64,000 nt of DNA from Microbacterium bovistercoris (lineage in GTDB: Bacteria > Actinomycetota > Actinomycetes > Actinomycetales > Microbacteriaceae). Shown here one piece after another: positions 1 to 9,375 of the stretch. Each line of letters opens with the position of its first letter. Position 1 is the first letter of the stretch. The notes beneath the pieces were generated by a model, which saw only the letters and a list, made by a program, of their open reading frames with translations, had not been told where the DNA came from and searched no databases. The DNA lies in the NCBI RefSeq assembly GCF_003387575.1, contig NZ_QUAB01000033.1, forward strand, positions 20,685 through 84,684, given 5' to 3'. The translations under genes and the position numbers were made by a program.

Positions 1-200
1 GCGACCATCTCGGCGTGACCGGAGATGTCGGTGTCCTTGATCACGGTGTTGCCGACGGCGACGACGATCTCGCCCTCGGGGTTCACCAGCGTCGCTCCGA
101 ACGGGCCGCCGGTGCGATCCCGCAGACCTGCGATGGTCACCTCCACCGCGGGAGTGAAGTACGAGTCCAGGACCTCGGGGGAGGGAGTGGGGTGAGTCAT
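1..200 (-). CDS. Nucleoside/base deaminase, N-terminal part (cut by window edge)
   Basis: Only the first 66 residues lie in the window; the gene runs off the left edge. The fragment has the PFGA segment at residues 33-36 and reaches GHAEMV, where His62 and Glu64 are the zinc ligand and proton shuttle of the cytidine-deaminase fold. The family hydrolytically deaminates guanine, cytosine, nucleosides or tRNA adenosine; this part does not show which. AAGGAG sits six bases before the ATG at 198-200. It follows an NCS1 permease by 27 bases on the same strand, so a base-uptake plus deamination pair is likely. Confidence 0.85.
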   Translation of the reverse strand, partial: MTHPTPSPEVLDSYFTPAVEVTIAGLRDRTGGPFGATLVNPEGEIVVAVGNTVIKDTDISGHAEMV

Positions 201-227
201 TTCGGTCTCCTTGGATGTGAGTGCGGG

Positions 228-1733
228 TCAGTTGCTCTTGCGGGCGGCGAGCGTCAACAGCGTGTAGCCGATGAAGCCGATGATCAGGCCGGAGAAGAAG
301 GCCAGGTTGTTGACCTGAGCCAGGAACTCCACGTTCGCGATCCCGGGCACACGGCCGATCATGGTGATCACGAAGCTGGCGATCAGCACGCCCAGCGCAC
401 GCCGGTTGTACGCCGGCAGCGAGCCCTCCTGGCCGCCCTTGTAGTCGGCGTAGATGCCCTCGACGTCCAGCGTCCGCTTGCGCTCCACGAAGTACGAGGC
501 GAGCATGATGCCGACGATCGGGCCGAACATCGATCCGATCAGCGAGTAGAACAGGAACAGCGCGTCGGTGTTCTCCACGAACTGCCACGGCAGGATCAGA
601 GTGCCGATGACGGCGGCGAGGATGGCGCCGCGCTTGATCGTGAAGATCTTGGGAAGCTGAGCGGTCAGCTGCAGCCCGGCGGGGAGCATGTTGCCGAACA
701 CCACGAAGGCGACCGCGCCGACGTTCATCGCGAGGATCAGCAGGACGACGACGAACGGGTTGCCGACGCCCTCGTTGATGGCCTGGATGAACACGAACGG
801 CTGGTTGATGTCGAACTCGCCGCCCGAGACGACCTGCAGCGCGCCGATGAACGAGACGGTCACGACCGCGAACAGGATGTACGAGCCGATGACGCCGATC
901 GGGAAGCCGACGGCGGGCGCCTTCATGCTGGTGGCGTTGCGGGTGTAGTCGCCGGTGTTGACGATCGGGCCCGCCCAGTTCGACACCAGGATGGCGACGC
1001 AGCTGATGAACACCAGCGGCGTGACGGGCGAGTCCACCACGCGGGTCGACATGACCACGTCCATTCCGCCGGCGTTGATGACGGCGAGCACCACGGCGAT
1101 GACGACGAGGATGAACACGACCGGGTTCGCCCAGTTGCTGAACCTGCCGAGGAACGCCTGGCCGCCGAGGAACAGGCCGACGGTGATGATCCAGGTGATC
1201 AGGTACGAGATCGCCGTCGGGATCGGCAGACCGAGGATCTCGGCGCCGTTCCCGAGGTTCATGTAGCCCGGCCAGATGGTCTCGAAGACCACGTCGAACG
1301 CCTGGGCGGATGAGACGCTGGTGATGCCGAAGAACATGAAGCCGGCGATGATGCCGCGCACCCAGGTCGGGATCAGGGCGCCCTTGTGGCCGAAGGCCTC
1401 CCTCAGCTGCATCGCGAACGGGATGCCGTACTTCGCCGCGGCCTGTCCGTTGAGGATGTAGCCGATCGAGACGATCACCGCGGAGGTCATGATGGCGGCG
1501 ACGACCTGCCAGGCGTTCAGGCCGAGGGCGAAGAAGGTCATGACGGTGAAGTACGACAGGATGTTGTGGATCGGCCCCATCCACACGGTGATGAACTGGG
1601 GCGTCTTCCAGGTGCGATCCTTCGGGCGGATCGGCAGGACCTCTTCGGCGTATCCGCGGGCCGCGTACTCCGCGACCTTCTCTGCGCCGGGGTCGACCAG
1701 GACGGGGTCGATTGCGGGGGTGGACATGGCCAT
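228..1733 (-). CDS. NCS1-family permease for purine/pyrimidine or allantoin-like base
   Basis: A 501-residue inner-membrane transporter with about twelve hydrophobic segments and the NCS1 layout: a charged N-terminus, then WMGPIHNILSYF at the first helix and SNWAGPIVNTGDYTR in the middle. NCS1 proteins import cytosine, uracil, allantoin, hydantoin or thiamine with Na+ or H+. The length fits allantoin/cytosine permeases. It lies downstream of the FdrA operon, separated by a strong hairpin at 1765-1799, and directly upstream of the deaminase, which suggests a substrate that needs deamination. An in-frame ATG six bases downstream (1725-1727) is an alternative start. The substrate is inferred only. 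Confidence 0.85.
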   Translation of the reverse strand: MAMSTPAIDPVLVDPGAEKVAEYAARGYAEEVLPIRPKDRTWKTPQFITVWMGPIHNILSYFTVMTFFALGLNAWQVVAAIMTSAVIVSIGYILNGQAAAKYGIPFAMQLREAFGHKGALIPTWVRGIIAGFMFFGITSVSSAQAFDVVFETIWPGYMNLGNGAEILGLPIPTAISYLITWIITVGLFLGGQAFLGRFSNWANPVVFILVVIAVVLAVINAGGMDVVMSTRVVDSPVTPLVFISCVAILVSNWAGPIVNTGDYTRNATSMKAPAVGFPIGVIGSYILFAVVTVSFIGALQVVSGGEFDINQPFVFIQAINEGVGNPFVVVLLILAMNVGAVAFVVFGNMLPAGLQLTAQLPKIFTIKRGAILAAVIGTLILPWQFVENTDALFLFYSLIGSMFGPIVGIMLASYFVERKRTLDVEGIYADYKGGQEGSLPAYNRRALGVLIASFVITMIGRVPGIANVEFLAQVNNLAFFSGLIIGFIGYTLLTLAARKSN

Positions 1734-1764
1734 CCGTTCTTCTCAGCACCGTTTTTCGGGTACT

Positions 1765-1799
1765 CGATGGGTCCGGGGCGGTGCACCCCGGACCCATCG
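1765..1799 (-). terminator. Hairpin between the FdrA operon and the NCS1 permease
   Basis: Perfect 14-base arms (CGATGGGTCCGGGG and its complement) around a 7-base loop, starting 8 bases after the NCS2-like permease gene. There is no T-run, as is usual in high-GC actinobacteria. It may terminate fully or only reduce read-through into the NCS1-deaminase pair. Confidence 0.7.
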
Positions 1800-1806
1800 G
1801 GGTGAT

Positions 1807-3438
1807 TCAGCGCTCCGGGCTCTGGATCAGGGAGGGCGCGATGGCGTTGCTCAGCGTCATCTCGTCCGTCGTCGTGAAGGTCACCTTCTCGTTCGTGACG
1901 CGGTCCTGGATCTTCTTGGCCAGGAACAGCGCCGCGACCATCAGGTAGGCCACCAGGAACATCACGTGGGTGTCCGACAGCGCGAACTCGGCCGGCAGAC
2001 TGGGCACGGGGGAGTGGATGATGCCGAAGAACGACAGCATCGCGGCGAGCACGGCCACGATCGCGCCGAGTCCCGGCTTGTTCCGGATCGCGAAGATCGC
2101 GATCATCCCCCAGAGCAGCGATGACAGCGGCGCGCCGTTGCCGAGTGTCGAGATGCCCGCGAAGTAGGTGCCGGCGCCGTTCAGGGCATCCGCTCCCACC
2201 TCGGCGACGTTCGTACCGGCCGCCTTCAGCGTGTTGCCGATCAGGCTGTTCGCCCAGTTCGCGATCCAGGGGAACAGCGCGATGAAGATCACCGGCAGCT
2301 CCACCTTCGGCGTCTCGCGCACCGACTGCGCGGCGGTGACGATGCCGATGTAGATCAGGATCGGGGCGATCGCGGCCATCGGCACCACCGACAGCAGCAG
2401 TGCGCTCATGCCGAACAGTCCCACCGCGAACATCGTGATGCCGTTCAGCATCGTGTAGCCGATGCCGGCGCCCATCTCCTTGTACGCGGTGTGACCGATG
2501 TACACGGTGACGGGGTACGGGTTGCCCATCAGCGCGCCGACCATCGTGGCGCCTCCGTTGACGAGCATGACCGGGCGGGCGCTGTAGTGGTCGCCCGCGG
2601 CCTCCGCGGCCTCGATGTTCTCCAGGTCGAACACGTAGTTCGCCAGGGCCAGCGGCACGGCCGAGGCCAGGAACGGACCGGCGTGCTGCAGGCCCTCGAA
2701 GAAGTTGCCGATCGACACCTGCGGCGGGTGCCAGCCGGCGTGCACCAGCGCGGCCTGGACGGCCTCCGGCGTCTGCAGCCCGAACGCCCATGCGGCGGCG
2801 GTTCCCACGATCAGCAGCAGCAGACCGGTCGGCACCTTGCCCAGGAACGGCGAGCGGCCGAACCAGTTGATGAACACGATCACCAGGACGATGAACGCGA
2901 CCACCGGGAACTGGAACGTCTGCAGCATCGGGTTCATGGCCAGCAGCAGCAGGCCGAGTCCGGCGAGGCAGGCCAGCAGCACGGAGCGGGGCACCGCGCG
3001 GCGCAGCAGGTCGCCGAAGAATGATCCGACGAAGAGGATCAGGCCCTCGAGGAAGCCCCACACCAGGCCGATGCCGACGGCCAGCTCCGCGTCCTGAGTG
3101 CTCGAGTAGACCGGCAGGATCACGAGGAACGTGACCGTGAAGATCGACGGAGCGCTCGGGCCGGAGGGGAGGGCCACGACGTCGTCGCGGCCCTCCTTCC
3201 TGGCCAGCCGTCGGGCGAACCACACGTACATCGACGAGGTGATCAGGATCGCCAGGCCGAAGGCCGGGGCGATCCTGCCCACCACCATCCCCACCGGCAG
3301 GCCCGCCATGGTGAGCAGGGCCGTGAAGGTGATGATGTTCGTGAGGTTGTTGGTGAACAGCGCGAAGAACGCCGCGATGTCGCCCTTCTTCCACCACTTC
3401 AGGTGGGCGGCGGCCGGCGCGGGGGCGAGCGACGTCAT
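1807..3438 (-). CDS. NCS2/AzgA-like xanthine-uracil type permease
   Basis: A 543-residue integral membrane protein with roughly 12-14 hydrophobic segments and the nucleobase-ascorbate transporter look: a TNNLTNIITF first helix and GNPYPVTVYIGHTAYK in the middle. Members import purines or pyrimidines by proton symport. The chosen ATG at 3436-3438 overlaps the stop of the DUF1116 gene as ATGA, so translation is probably coupled; the longer open frame upstream is only a shadow of that gene. As last gene of the FdrA operon, it probably imports a precursor of the carbamoylated substrate. The substrate cannot be read from the sequence. Confidence 0.8.
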   Translation of the reverse strand: MTSLAPAPAAAHLKWWKKGDIAAFFALFTNNLTNIITFTALLTMAGLPVGMVVGRIAPAFGLAILITSSMYVWFARRLARKEGRDDVVALPSGPSAPSIFTVTFLVILPVYSSTQDAELAVGIGLVWGFLEGLILFVGSFFGDLLRRAVPRSVLLACLAGLGLLLLAMNPMLQTFQFPVVAFIVLVIVFINWFGRSPFLGKVPTGLLLLIVGTAAAWAFGLQTPEAVQAALVHAGWHPPQVSIGNFFEGLQHAGPFLASAVPLALANYVFDLENIEAAEAAGDHYSARPVMLVNGGATMVGALMGNPYPVTVYIGHTAYKEMGAGIGYTMLNGITMFAVGLFGMSALLLSVVPMAAIAPILIYIGIVTAAQSVRETPKVELPVIFIALFPWIANWANSLIGNTLKAAGTNVAEVGADALNGAGTYFAGISTLGNGAPLSSLLWGMIAIFAIRNKPGLGAIVAVLAAMLSFFGIIHSPVPSLPAEFALSDTHVMFLVAYLMVAALFLAKKIQDRVTNEKVTFTTTDEMTLSNAIAPSLIQSPER

Positions 3439-4859
3439 GGCTTGACCGTGTCCGCAAGGGCGCGGAGCGCCTTCTGGAACGCCTCCACAGGCGGGTGCGT
3501 GATGCCGGCGCCGATCATGCCGATGCCTGGCTCCCTGTGCGCGATCGCGGTGTTGATGATCGGCAGGATGCCGGTCTCCATGACCTTGCGCACGTCGATG
3601 CCCGAGGGCACGCCCATGAAGTCGAGAGCGGGGATCGTGACGTTCGGGTTGTTGCCGGTGGTGATCGCGTTCATCGTGCGCGAGTAGCCCATCGCCTCGT
3701 CGACGGTGCCGCCGACGAGAGCGACGATCGCGGGGGCTGCGGCCATCGCGAAGCCGCCGATGCCGAACGTCTCGGTGATCGCGGAGTCGCCCATGTCCAG
3801 ACCGGAGTCCGCCGGGGTGTAGCCGGCGAACATCGGGCCGACGACCTCCTGGGCGGGGCCGGTGAACCACTGGCCGCCGGTGCCGGACACGCGGATGCCG
3901 AAGTCGACGCCGTTGCGGGCCATGGTGGTGACGATCGTCGAGTTCTCGATGCCGTTGGCGGCATCCATCGACGCCTTGGCGGCGACCATCCAGGTCGGGC
4001 CGGAGAAGTAGTCCGACGAGGCGACGAAGTCGAACACCTCGCGCTTCTCCTTCGTGGTGAAGTCGCTCTCCAGGATGTAGGGGGCCAGTGCCTGGATCAG
4101 CAGCGTGGTGCCGGCCACGTTGCGGTTGTGCGCCTCGTCACCCATGTGCAGGGCCTGCGAGAGCATCAGCCGCAGGTCGATGCCCTCGGCGTTCAGCTCC
4201 ATGGCGCCGGCGAGCACCGGGCCGAACACGTCGCGCATCCAGTTCAGACGGTCGATGACCGACTGGTCGTTGGCGCCGAAGCGCAGGATCTTCGACAGCT
4301 GCTCGGACAGGTTGGTGTAGGCGGTGTTGCCGTAGGTGCGGTTGGTGACCTTGTGCACCCACATGCTGGCGCTCGTGACACCGGCCATCGAGCCGACCGA
4401 CTGGTGCTCGTGGCAGGGCGAGAAGGTGATCTCACCGGAGGCGGCGAGCTCGAACGCCTCGTCGACGTCCTTCGCGAGGCCCTCGAAGACCAGCGCGCCG
4501 GTCACGGCACCCTTCATCGGCCCCGACATCCGGGTGAACTCGATGGGCGGACCGGCGTGCAGGATGGTCTTCTTCGTCATACCGGGGACCGTGTCGATCG
4601 CCTGGCCGAAGCCCTCCAGGAACGGCTGCGAGCCGAGGATGCGCTCCAGCGCGACCTGGTTGGCGGCATCGATCTTCTCGGCGACCGCCGGGTCCTCGAG
4701 ACGGCTGAGCGCGGCGATGACCTCGGGGTCGCCGCCGCCCGGCGGGGTCCAGTCCATCAGGACGGGCTCGACGCCCTGGGCCTTCAGGTCGTCGGCGAAC
4801 ATGTCGAGGCCGAGGTTGACCGGCTTCAGATCGGTGGAGAACAGGTCGTTGACGCTCAT
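3435..4859 (-). CDS. DUF1116 protein, YlbE/AllG-like subunit of a carbamoyltransferase
   Basis: 474 residues starting MSVNDLFSTDLKPVNLGL. It matches the DUF1116 family (E. coli YlbE), which is always found with FdrA. In E. coli, FdrA, YlbE and YlbF (also called AllF, AllG, AllH) have been assigned to oxamate carbamoyltransferase, which phosphorolyses a carbamoyl oxamate from allantoin into oxamate and carbamoyl phosphate. No classical OTCase/ATCase motif is visible. The gene overlaps FdrA upstream and the permease downstream by four bases each (ATGA), so the proteins are probably made in fixed ratio. Substrate in this organism is unknown. Confidence 0.85.
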   Translation of the reverse strand: MSVNDLFSTDLKPVNLGLDMFADDLKAQGVEPVLMDWTPPGGGDPEVIAALSRLEDPAVAEKIDAANQVALERILGSQPFLEGFGQAIDTVPGMTKKTILHAGPPIEFTRMSGPMKGAVTGALVFEGLAKDVDEAFELAASGEITFSPCHEHQSVGSMAGVTSASMWVHKVTNRTYGNTAYTNLSEQLSKILRFGANDQSVIDRLNWMRDVFGPVLAGAMELNAEGIDLRLMLSQALHMGDEAHNRNVAGTTLLIQALAPYILESDFTTKEKREVFDFVASSDYFSGPTWMVAAKASMDAANGIENSTIVTTMARNGVDFGIRVSGTGGQWFTGPAQEVVGPMFAGYTPADSGLDMGDSAITETFGIGGFAMAAAPAIVALVGGTVDEAMGYSRTMNAITTGNNPNVTIPALDFMGVPSGIDVRKVMETGILPIINTAIAHREPGIGMIGAGITHPPVEAFQKALRALADTVKP

Positions 4860-6409
4860 CAGTTGTCACCCTTCGCGACGAATTCACGGGCCAGCAGGCC
4901 GAGGTTGGTGGAGGAGGAGGCGATGGTCACACCGGCGGCCTCGAGCTTGGCGACCTGCTCGGCGATCGCCGGGGTGTCCAGGTCGGTGCCGAGCACGTAA
5001 CCGAGGATCTCGAGGTGCTGGCCGCGAGCGGCGGCCTTCGCCTTGGCCTCGGTGATCGCCGGGATCGTCACGCCCACGGGGTCCTCGTGCGAGCCGAAGC
5101 CGAGCACGAAGTCCATCGCGATGACGCCGACCTCGGGGTCGTCCGCCTCCTGGACGATGCGCTGCAGACGCAGCGAGGGGTCGATCATGGGGTGCGGACG
5201 GCCGTTGGTGAAGTCGTCGTCGCCCATGTCGAGGAAGGTGTGCTCCTTCGATGCATCCATCGCGCCGATCTTGTAGGCCGGGTTCTTCTGGATGTTGGAG
5301 TACACGTTGTCGTACTTGCCGAGGGCCGCGAACATGGACTCGTCGCAGAGGGTGCCGCCGCAGAACAGGCCGCGCACGTACTTCTGCTCGGGGGCGAGCT
5401 TGGCGCGCACCTCCTCGATCAGCGGGATGTTCAGCGGGTGCTTGTCGAGGGTCGACTCGTCGATCCCGGATGCCACGACCGCGGCGATCGCGAGGGGCTT
5501 GGTGCCCTCGGTGACCATCGTCACGTTGTCGTGGCCGGACTCGGTGCGGTCCGAGCCGAGGAACGTCACGAAGACCGGCTTGGAGGCGGCGCCGGCGACG
5601 GCGAGCACCTTCTCGGCGACCTCTTCCGCCGGCGGCTTGGAGATGAGCACGATGACCTTGGTCTCGGGGTCGGCGTCGAGGGCCTTGATGCCGTCGATCA
5701 TCGAGATGCCGCCGATGTCGGTGCTCAGATCGCGACCGCCGGTGCCGATCAGCTGCGAGACGCCGCCGCCGAAGTCGTGGATGCGGACCGAGACCTCCTG
5801 GCTGCCGGTGCCCGAGGCGCCCACGACGCCGATCGAGCCGCGGCGCACGGCGTTCGCGAACGCGAGGCCGGTTCCGTTGATGATCGCGGTGCCGCAGTCG
5901 GGTCCCATCACGATCAGGCCCTTCTCGTGGGCGAGGTTCTTCAGCGAGAGCTCGTCCTCCACCGACACGTTGTCCGAGAAGATCATCACGCTCTTGCCCG
6001 CGTTCAGCGCCTTGCGCGCCTCACGGGCGGCGAACGCGCCGTTGACCGAGATCAGCACGAGGTTGGAGTCGGGGACCTCTTCGAAGGCGCCGTCGAGGGT
6101 GCGGTAGCGCACCTCGTGGGCCTCGCCGGCCTTCTTGTCCTTGCGGGCGAGGATGTCGTTGACGGCCGCGATCGCCGCCTCGATGGTGTCGTCGGTGGCG
6201 TCGATAACGATCATCAGATCGCTGGGCTTCGCCGCGTCGACGGCGGTGTCCTGGACGCCGACGTTCGCGAGCACCTCCTTGTTCATCGGGGTCGCCATGC
6301 CCAGCAGGGCCTGGGTGACGCCCTCGACGGCGTTCGCCTTGGTGCTCATCGACATGAGCGAGACCGAGTCGAGGTAGGTGTTCTTCCTGATTTCGATGTG
6401 CCTGGTCAT
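4859..6409 (-). CDS. fdrA: FdrA-family protein (acyl-CoA synthetase-like; AllF-like)
   Basis: 516 residues related to the alpha/beta subunits of succinyl-CoA synthetase. A Rossmann-type stretch GVVGASGTGSQEVSVRIHD lies near residue 195 and a second half resembles the ligase core, matching FdrA in arrangement and length. In E. coli FdrA is the large subunit assigned to oxamate carbamoyltransferase. AAAGGA lies seven bases before the ATG at 6407-6409; the ankyrin gene ends 21 bases upstream. The stop overlaps the DUF1116 start. A catalytic histidine of the succinyl-CoA synthetase type was not identified, in line with a reaction other than CoA ligation. Confidence 0.9.
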   Translation of the reverse strand: MTRHIEIRKNTYLDSVSLMSMSTKANAVEGVTQALLGMATPMNKEVLANVGVQDTAVDAAKPSDLMIVIDATDDTIEAAIAAVNDILARKDKKAGEAHEVRYRTLDGAFEEVPDSNLVLISVNGAFAAREARKALNAGKSVMIFSDNVSVEDELSLKNLAHEKGLIVMGPDCGTAIINGTGLAFANAVRRGSIGVVGASGTGSQEVSVRIHDFGGGVSQLIGTGGRDLSTDIGGISMIDGIKALDADPETKVIVLISKPPAEEVAEKVLAVAGAASKPVFVTFLGSDRTESGHDNVTMVTEGTKPLAIAAVVASGIDESTLDKHPLNIPLIEEVRAKLAPEQKYVRGLFCGGTLCDESMFAALGKYDNVYSNIQKNPAYKIGAMDASKEHTFLDMGDDDFTNGRPHPMIDPSLRLQRIVQEADDPEVGVIAMDFVLGFGSHEDPVGVTIPAITEAKAKAAARGQHLEILGYVLGTDLDTPAIAEQVAKLEAAGVTIASSSTNLGLLAREFVAKGDN

Positions 6410-6430
6410 CGTTGTCCTTTCGCGGGATTC

Positions 6431-7039
6431 TTAGGCGGCGGCGCGCTCGAGGATCGCGACGATCTCGTCGTATCCGCGCTCGCGGGCCAGGTCTGCGGGC
6501 GAGGTGCCCCAGGGGTCGGGCATGCCGGGCTTCGCACCGTGCGCGAGCAGCAGCTCGACGATCTGCTGGCGCACAGGGCCCCCGTCGCCGAGGATGATCG
6601 TCTCGATCAGCGCCGTCCAGCCCAGGTTGTTGGTGAGGTTGACGTTGATGCGGGTGTTCTCGAGCAGGTAGCGGACAACCTCGAGGTGGCCCTTCTCAGC
6701 GGCCGGGGTCAGGCCGTTGCCGCCCATGCGGGTGAGTCGCTTCAGGTCGGTGCCCGCCTCCGCCATGATCTTCACGAGCTCGAGCTGGTCGTTGATGCAT
6801 CCGTACAGGAAGGGGTTCGAGCAGGTCTGGTCCTGGGCGTCGATGTCGACGCCCTCCGCGATGAGCGCGCGGACGATGTCGAGGTGTCCGCCTCGGGCGG
6901 CGTGCAGGATCGCGGTCGCCTCCTCGCGGTCCAGGGCGTCCTTGTCGGCGCCTGCGGCGAGGGCGGCGCGCACGCCGTCCAGATCACCGGATGCGGCCGC
7001 GGCGAGGTACTGCTCGTCGGCGGTCTGAGTGCTGATCAT
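6431..7039 (-). CDS. Ankyrin-repeat protein inside the FdrA operon
   Basis: 202 residues made almost entirely of about five to six ankyrin repeats, e.g. LHAARGGHLDIVRALIAEG and PAAEKGHLEVVRYLLE, with no signal peptide or membrane segment. Ankyrin arrays bind other proteins and have no catalytic role of their own. The gene overlaps the CodB-like permease gene by ATGA and precedes fdrA by 21 bases, so it belongs to the operon. A role as assembly factor for the FdrA/DUF1116/DUF2877 complex, or as a link to the permease, is inference; E. coli has no counterpart at this locus as far as I recall. Confidence 0.85.
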   Translation of the reverse strand: MISTQTADEQYLAAAASGDLDGVRAALAAGADKDALDREEATAILHAARGGHLDIVRALIAEGVDIDAQDQTCSNPFLYGCINDQLELVKIMAEAGTDLKRLTRMGGNGLTPAAEKGHLEVVRYLLENTRINVNLTNNLGWTALIETIILGDGGPVRQQIVELLLAHGAKPGMPDPWGTSPADLARERGYDEIVAILERAAA

Positions 7040-8337
7040 CAGTGGATCTCCTTCTTTGCTGAGAACTGTTCAAGGGCGAGATAGGCGACGCATCCCACGA
7101 CGAGGCCGACGACGGCGTCGGAGAGCGACGGAACGAAGAGGTGCGAGATCAGCGCAGCGGCGGCGCCGACCGCCCAGGCCAGCAGGGCGTTGGCACGGAA
7201 GCGCTTCTCGGAGCGTCCGGCGTTGCGGCGGGCGAGGATGATCTGGTCGGCGATGAGCACGGCGCCGAGCGGCGGTACCAGCACGCCGAGCAGTGCGAGC
7301 CAGCTGGCGAAGTACTGCCAGGCGCCGGCCACGGCGACGATCACGCCGATGATGCCGAGGATGAGCGTCAGCAGACGCATGGTGGAGCGCGTCAGGTGCG
7401 ACCAGCCGAGGGCGCCGTTGTACAGGCAGTGCGTGCACACCGAGCCGAGGTTGATCACCACGAACAGCACGAGGAACACGTTCAGCCACGGGTTGCCGGT
7501 GCCGGTGAGGATCGGGGCGAAGTTGCCGCCGTTGACGGCGGGGGCGACGATGGCGCCGGCGGCGACGAACACCGCGCCGCTGATCTGGGCGACCAGGCTG
7601 GCGATCGGGAAGGCGGTGACGGTGGCGAGCACAGCCTCCTTGCCGTTGCGTGCCCAGCGGGTGAAGTCGGCCGTCATGGTGCCGGAGTCGGCGAAGGTGG
7701 CCATGATCGCGGTGACCGCGACGCCGAAGGTCATCGGGTTGGGCACGTCCTCGCCGGCGTAGCTGAACACGGCGGAGAAGTCGTTGGTCTGCGCGGCGAT
7801 GACCATCGCGATGATCACCGCGACGATGAACAGAGGGGCGGCGATCGTGCCGAGGACGGACAGCGCGCGGATGCCGAGGTAGGTGACCGCGATGAAGACG
7901 ATGCCGGCGATCGCGGCCACGAGCATCTCGTTCCAGCCGAACGCCTCGCTGAGCGTCGCGCCGGTGGCACCGGTGTTGAAGGCGAACCAGCCGACCACGA
8001 CGGTGGACAGGAACCCGGAGGCGATCGCGTACCCTGCGGTGCCGAAGGTCTCGATGGCCTGCAGCGAGAAGCTCTTGCCGGTGCGTCCCGCGCGCCAGCT
8101 GAGCAGGCTCACGTAGACGAACATGATCGCGTTGGCGACCAGGATCGCGCCGACGCCCTGCCAGAAGCCGAGCATCGCGACCACGAGGCCGCCGGGGACG
8201 GCGTTCGTGAGGATCATCGGGAACCCGAACCACACCGCCGAGACCGTGTAGAGCGACTTCCTGTGGCTCAGCGGCACCGGCTCGTGCTCGAACTCGGCGG
8301 AAGCGGTCGCTTCGGTGGTCGTGGCGCTGTCAGTCAT
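7039..8337 (-). CDS. CodB-like cytosine/purine permease (NCS1)
   Basis: 432 residues with about twelve hydrophobic segments. The N-terminus LYTVSAVWFGFPMILTNAVPGG and an STVVVGWFAFNTGATG stretch are typical of the CodB branch of NCS1, distinct from the longer NCS1 permease at 228-1733. Such proteins take up cytosine, isoguanine or related bases. It overlaps both the DUF2877 gene upstream and the ankyrin gene downstream by four bases or fewer, placing a permease inside the enzyme operon. Three unrelated-in-sequence nucleobase permeases in one locus suggest several input substrates. Confidence 0.87.
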   Translation of the reverse strand: MTDSATTTEATASAEFEHEPVPLSHRKSLYTVSAVWFGFPMILTNAVPGGLVVAMLGFWQGVGAILVANAIMFVYVSLLSWRAGRTGKSFSLQAIETFGTAGYAIASGFLSTVVVGWFAFNTGATGATLSEAFGWNEMLVAAIAGIVFIAVTYLGIRALSVLGTIAAPLFIVAVIIAMVIAAQTNDFSAVFSYAGEDVPNPMTFGVAVTAIMATFADSGTMTADFTRWARNGKEAVLATVTAFPIASLVAQISGAVFVAAGAIVAPAVNGGNFAPILTGTGNPWLNVFLVLFVVINLGSVCTHCLYNGALGWSHLTRSTMRLLTLILGIIGVIVAVAGAWQYFASWLALLGVLVPPLGAVLIADQIILARRNAGRSEKRFRANALLAWAVGAAAALISHLFVPSLSDAVVGLVVGCVAYLALEQFSAKKEIH

Positions 8338-9278
8338 GACTGCTCCTTCTTCTCGTCATCTCGCGGACGCGTTCGTCCGGCGCTGTGTGCCGCGTGCTCG
8401 GCTTCGAGCGCGAGACGGATGCCGGAGAGGATGTCGGCCCCCGAGGTGTGACCGATCTGGAGGACGCGGTCCGCGGCGCGACGCAGGCCGTCGCCGTCGC
8501 GGTCGCGTAGGGCGGCGATGAGATCGTGCAGGCTCTGCCGGCCGCGGCCGGCGACGGCGTGCGCCATGGTCGTCGCGCTGAGCAGTCCGGTGCGCTCGCC
8601 GCCGTCGTGGACCGCGTCGGACAGGGCGGGGAGGAAGCGGTTCAGCAGCGTCCCGTCCTGCGCGGCGAGCAGAGTGAGCCCGGTGAGCACATCGTCGCCG
8701 GACGGCGTGAGTCCCTCGCCGAGGCCGATGAGGGCGGATGCCGCACTGCGGACCGCCTCGTCGTCACCGGTGCGCAGTGCGGTGCGCATCCCCTCGATCC
8801 TGGCGCGCAGCAGTTCGTCTGCGGCACGACCGAACGGCGTCACGGGTTCGGGCGCGGGAAGCGCGTCGAGCGCGGAGAGGGCCACGGCGAGGTCCGCGGT
8901 GGTGAGCACGGAGAGATCGGCGCGTGGCGCGCTCCAGGTCACCGCTCCGCACAGCGAGACGACCAGGGTCCCGTCGGCGCACGGGAGTTCGATCCGGTCA
9001 CCGCCGACGGCAAGGACGGCGGCGCCCTGACGGATGCCGCGGGCATCCCAGTCGCTCAGCGGAACGCGGATCGTGGCGGGGGCGTCGTCGATCCCGTCAT
9101 CCGCGATCGCGACGAGCGCGTCATCGAACAGGACGTTGACGACGCGACGGTGCACGGAATGCACCGTGCCGTGCGTGCCATCGCCGAACGCGCGCTCGGC
9201 GGCTCCTGAGAGCGTCTCCGCAAGCGCAGCATCCCAGCTGGTCGCGCTCACCGCGACCGGGATTGCGACGGGGGTCAT
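8334..9278 (-). CDS. DUF2877 protein, YlbF/AllH-like subunit
   Basis: 314 residues with the two family hallmarks: GLGEGLTPSGDD near residue 190 and GHTSGADILSGI near residue 270. DUF2877 (E. coli YlbF) is the third partner of FdrA and DUF1116 in the enzyme assigned to oxamate carbamoyltransferase. It is the first gene of the minus-strand operon, starting at an ATG (9276-9278) preceded by GGAGAGAAG. It is separated from its E. coli neighbours by the permease, ankyrin and FdrA genes. The divergent promoter region shared with arcC carries a candidate operator at 9348-9375. Confidence 0.85.
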   Translation of the reverse strand: MTPVAIPVAVSATSWDAALAETLSGAAERAFGDGTHGTVHSVHRRVVNVLFDDALVAIADDGIDDAPATIRVPLSDWDARGIRQGAAVLAVGGDRIELPCADGTLVVSLCGAVTWSAPRADLSVLTTADLAVALSALDALPAPEPVTPFGRAADELLRARIEGMRTALRTGDDEAVRSAASALIGLGEGLTPSGDDVLTGLTLLAAQDGTLLNRFLPALSDAVHDGGERTGLLSATTMAHAVAGRGRQSLHDLIAALRDRDGDGLRRAADRVLQIGHTSGADILSGIRLALEAEHAAHSAGRTRPRDDEKKEQS

Positions 9279-9347
9279 CGTCTTCTCTCCGGGATGCCCC
9301 GCCCCGTGGGTGTGCGGCGCAGGGCATCTTTACGTTGTGTTACTTCA

Positions 9348-9375
9348 GGTATACCATTTACCCAAATGGAATACC
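9348..9375. promoter_or_regulatory. Candidate operator between the FdrA operon and arcC
   Basis: Inverted repeat with 12-base arms, GGTATACCATTT and AAATGGAATACC, one mismatch, 4-base spacer. The left half contains the perfect palindrome GGTATACC, typical of sites for FadR-type GntR regulators. A further ATACC occurs at 9391-9395 within a smaller inverted repeat (ATCCCG/CGGGAT, 9376-9392). The site lies 46 bases before the arcC ATG and 69 bases before the DUF2877 start, so the GntR protein at 10459 could control both directions. Confidence 0.6.
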
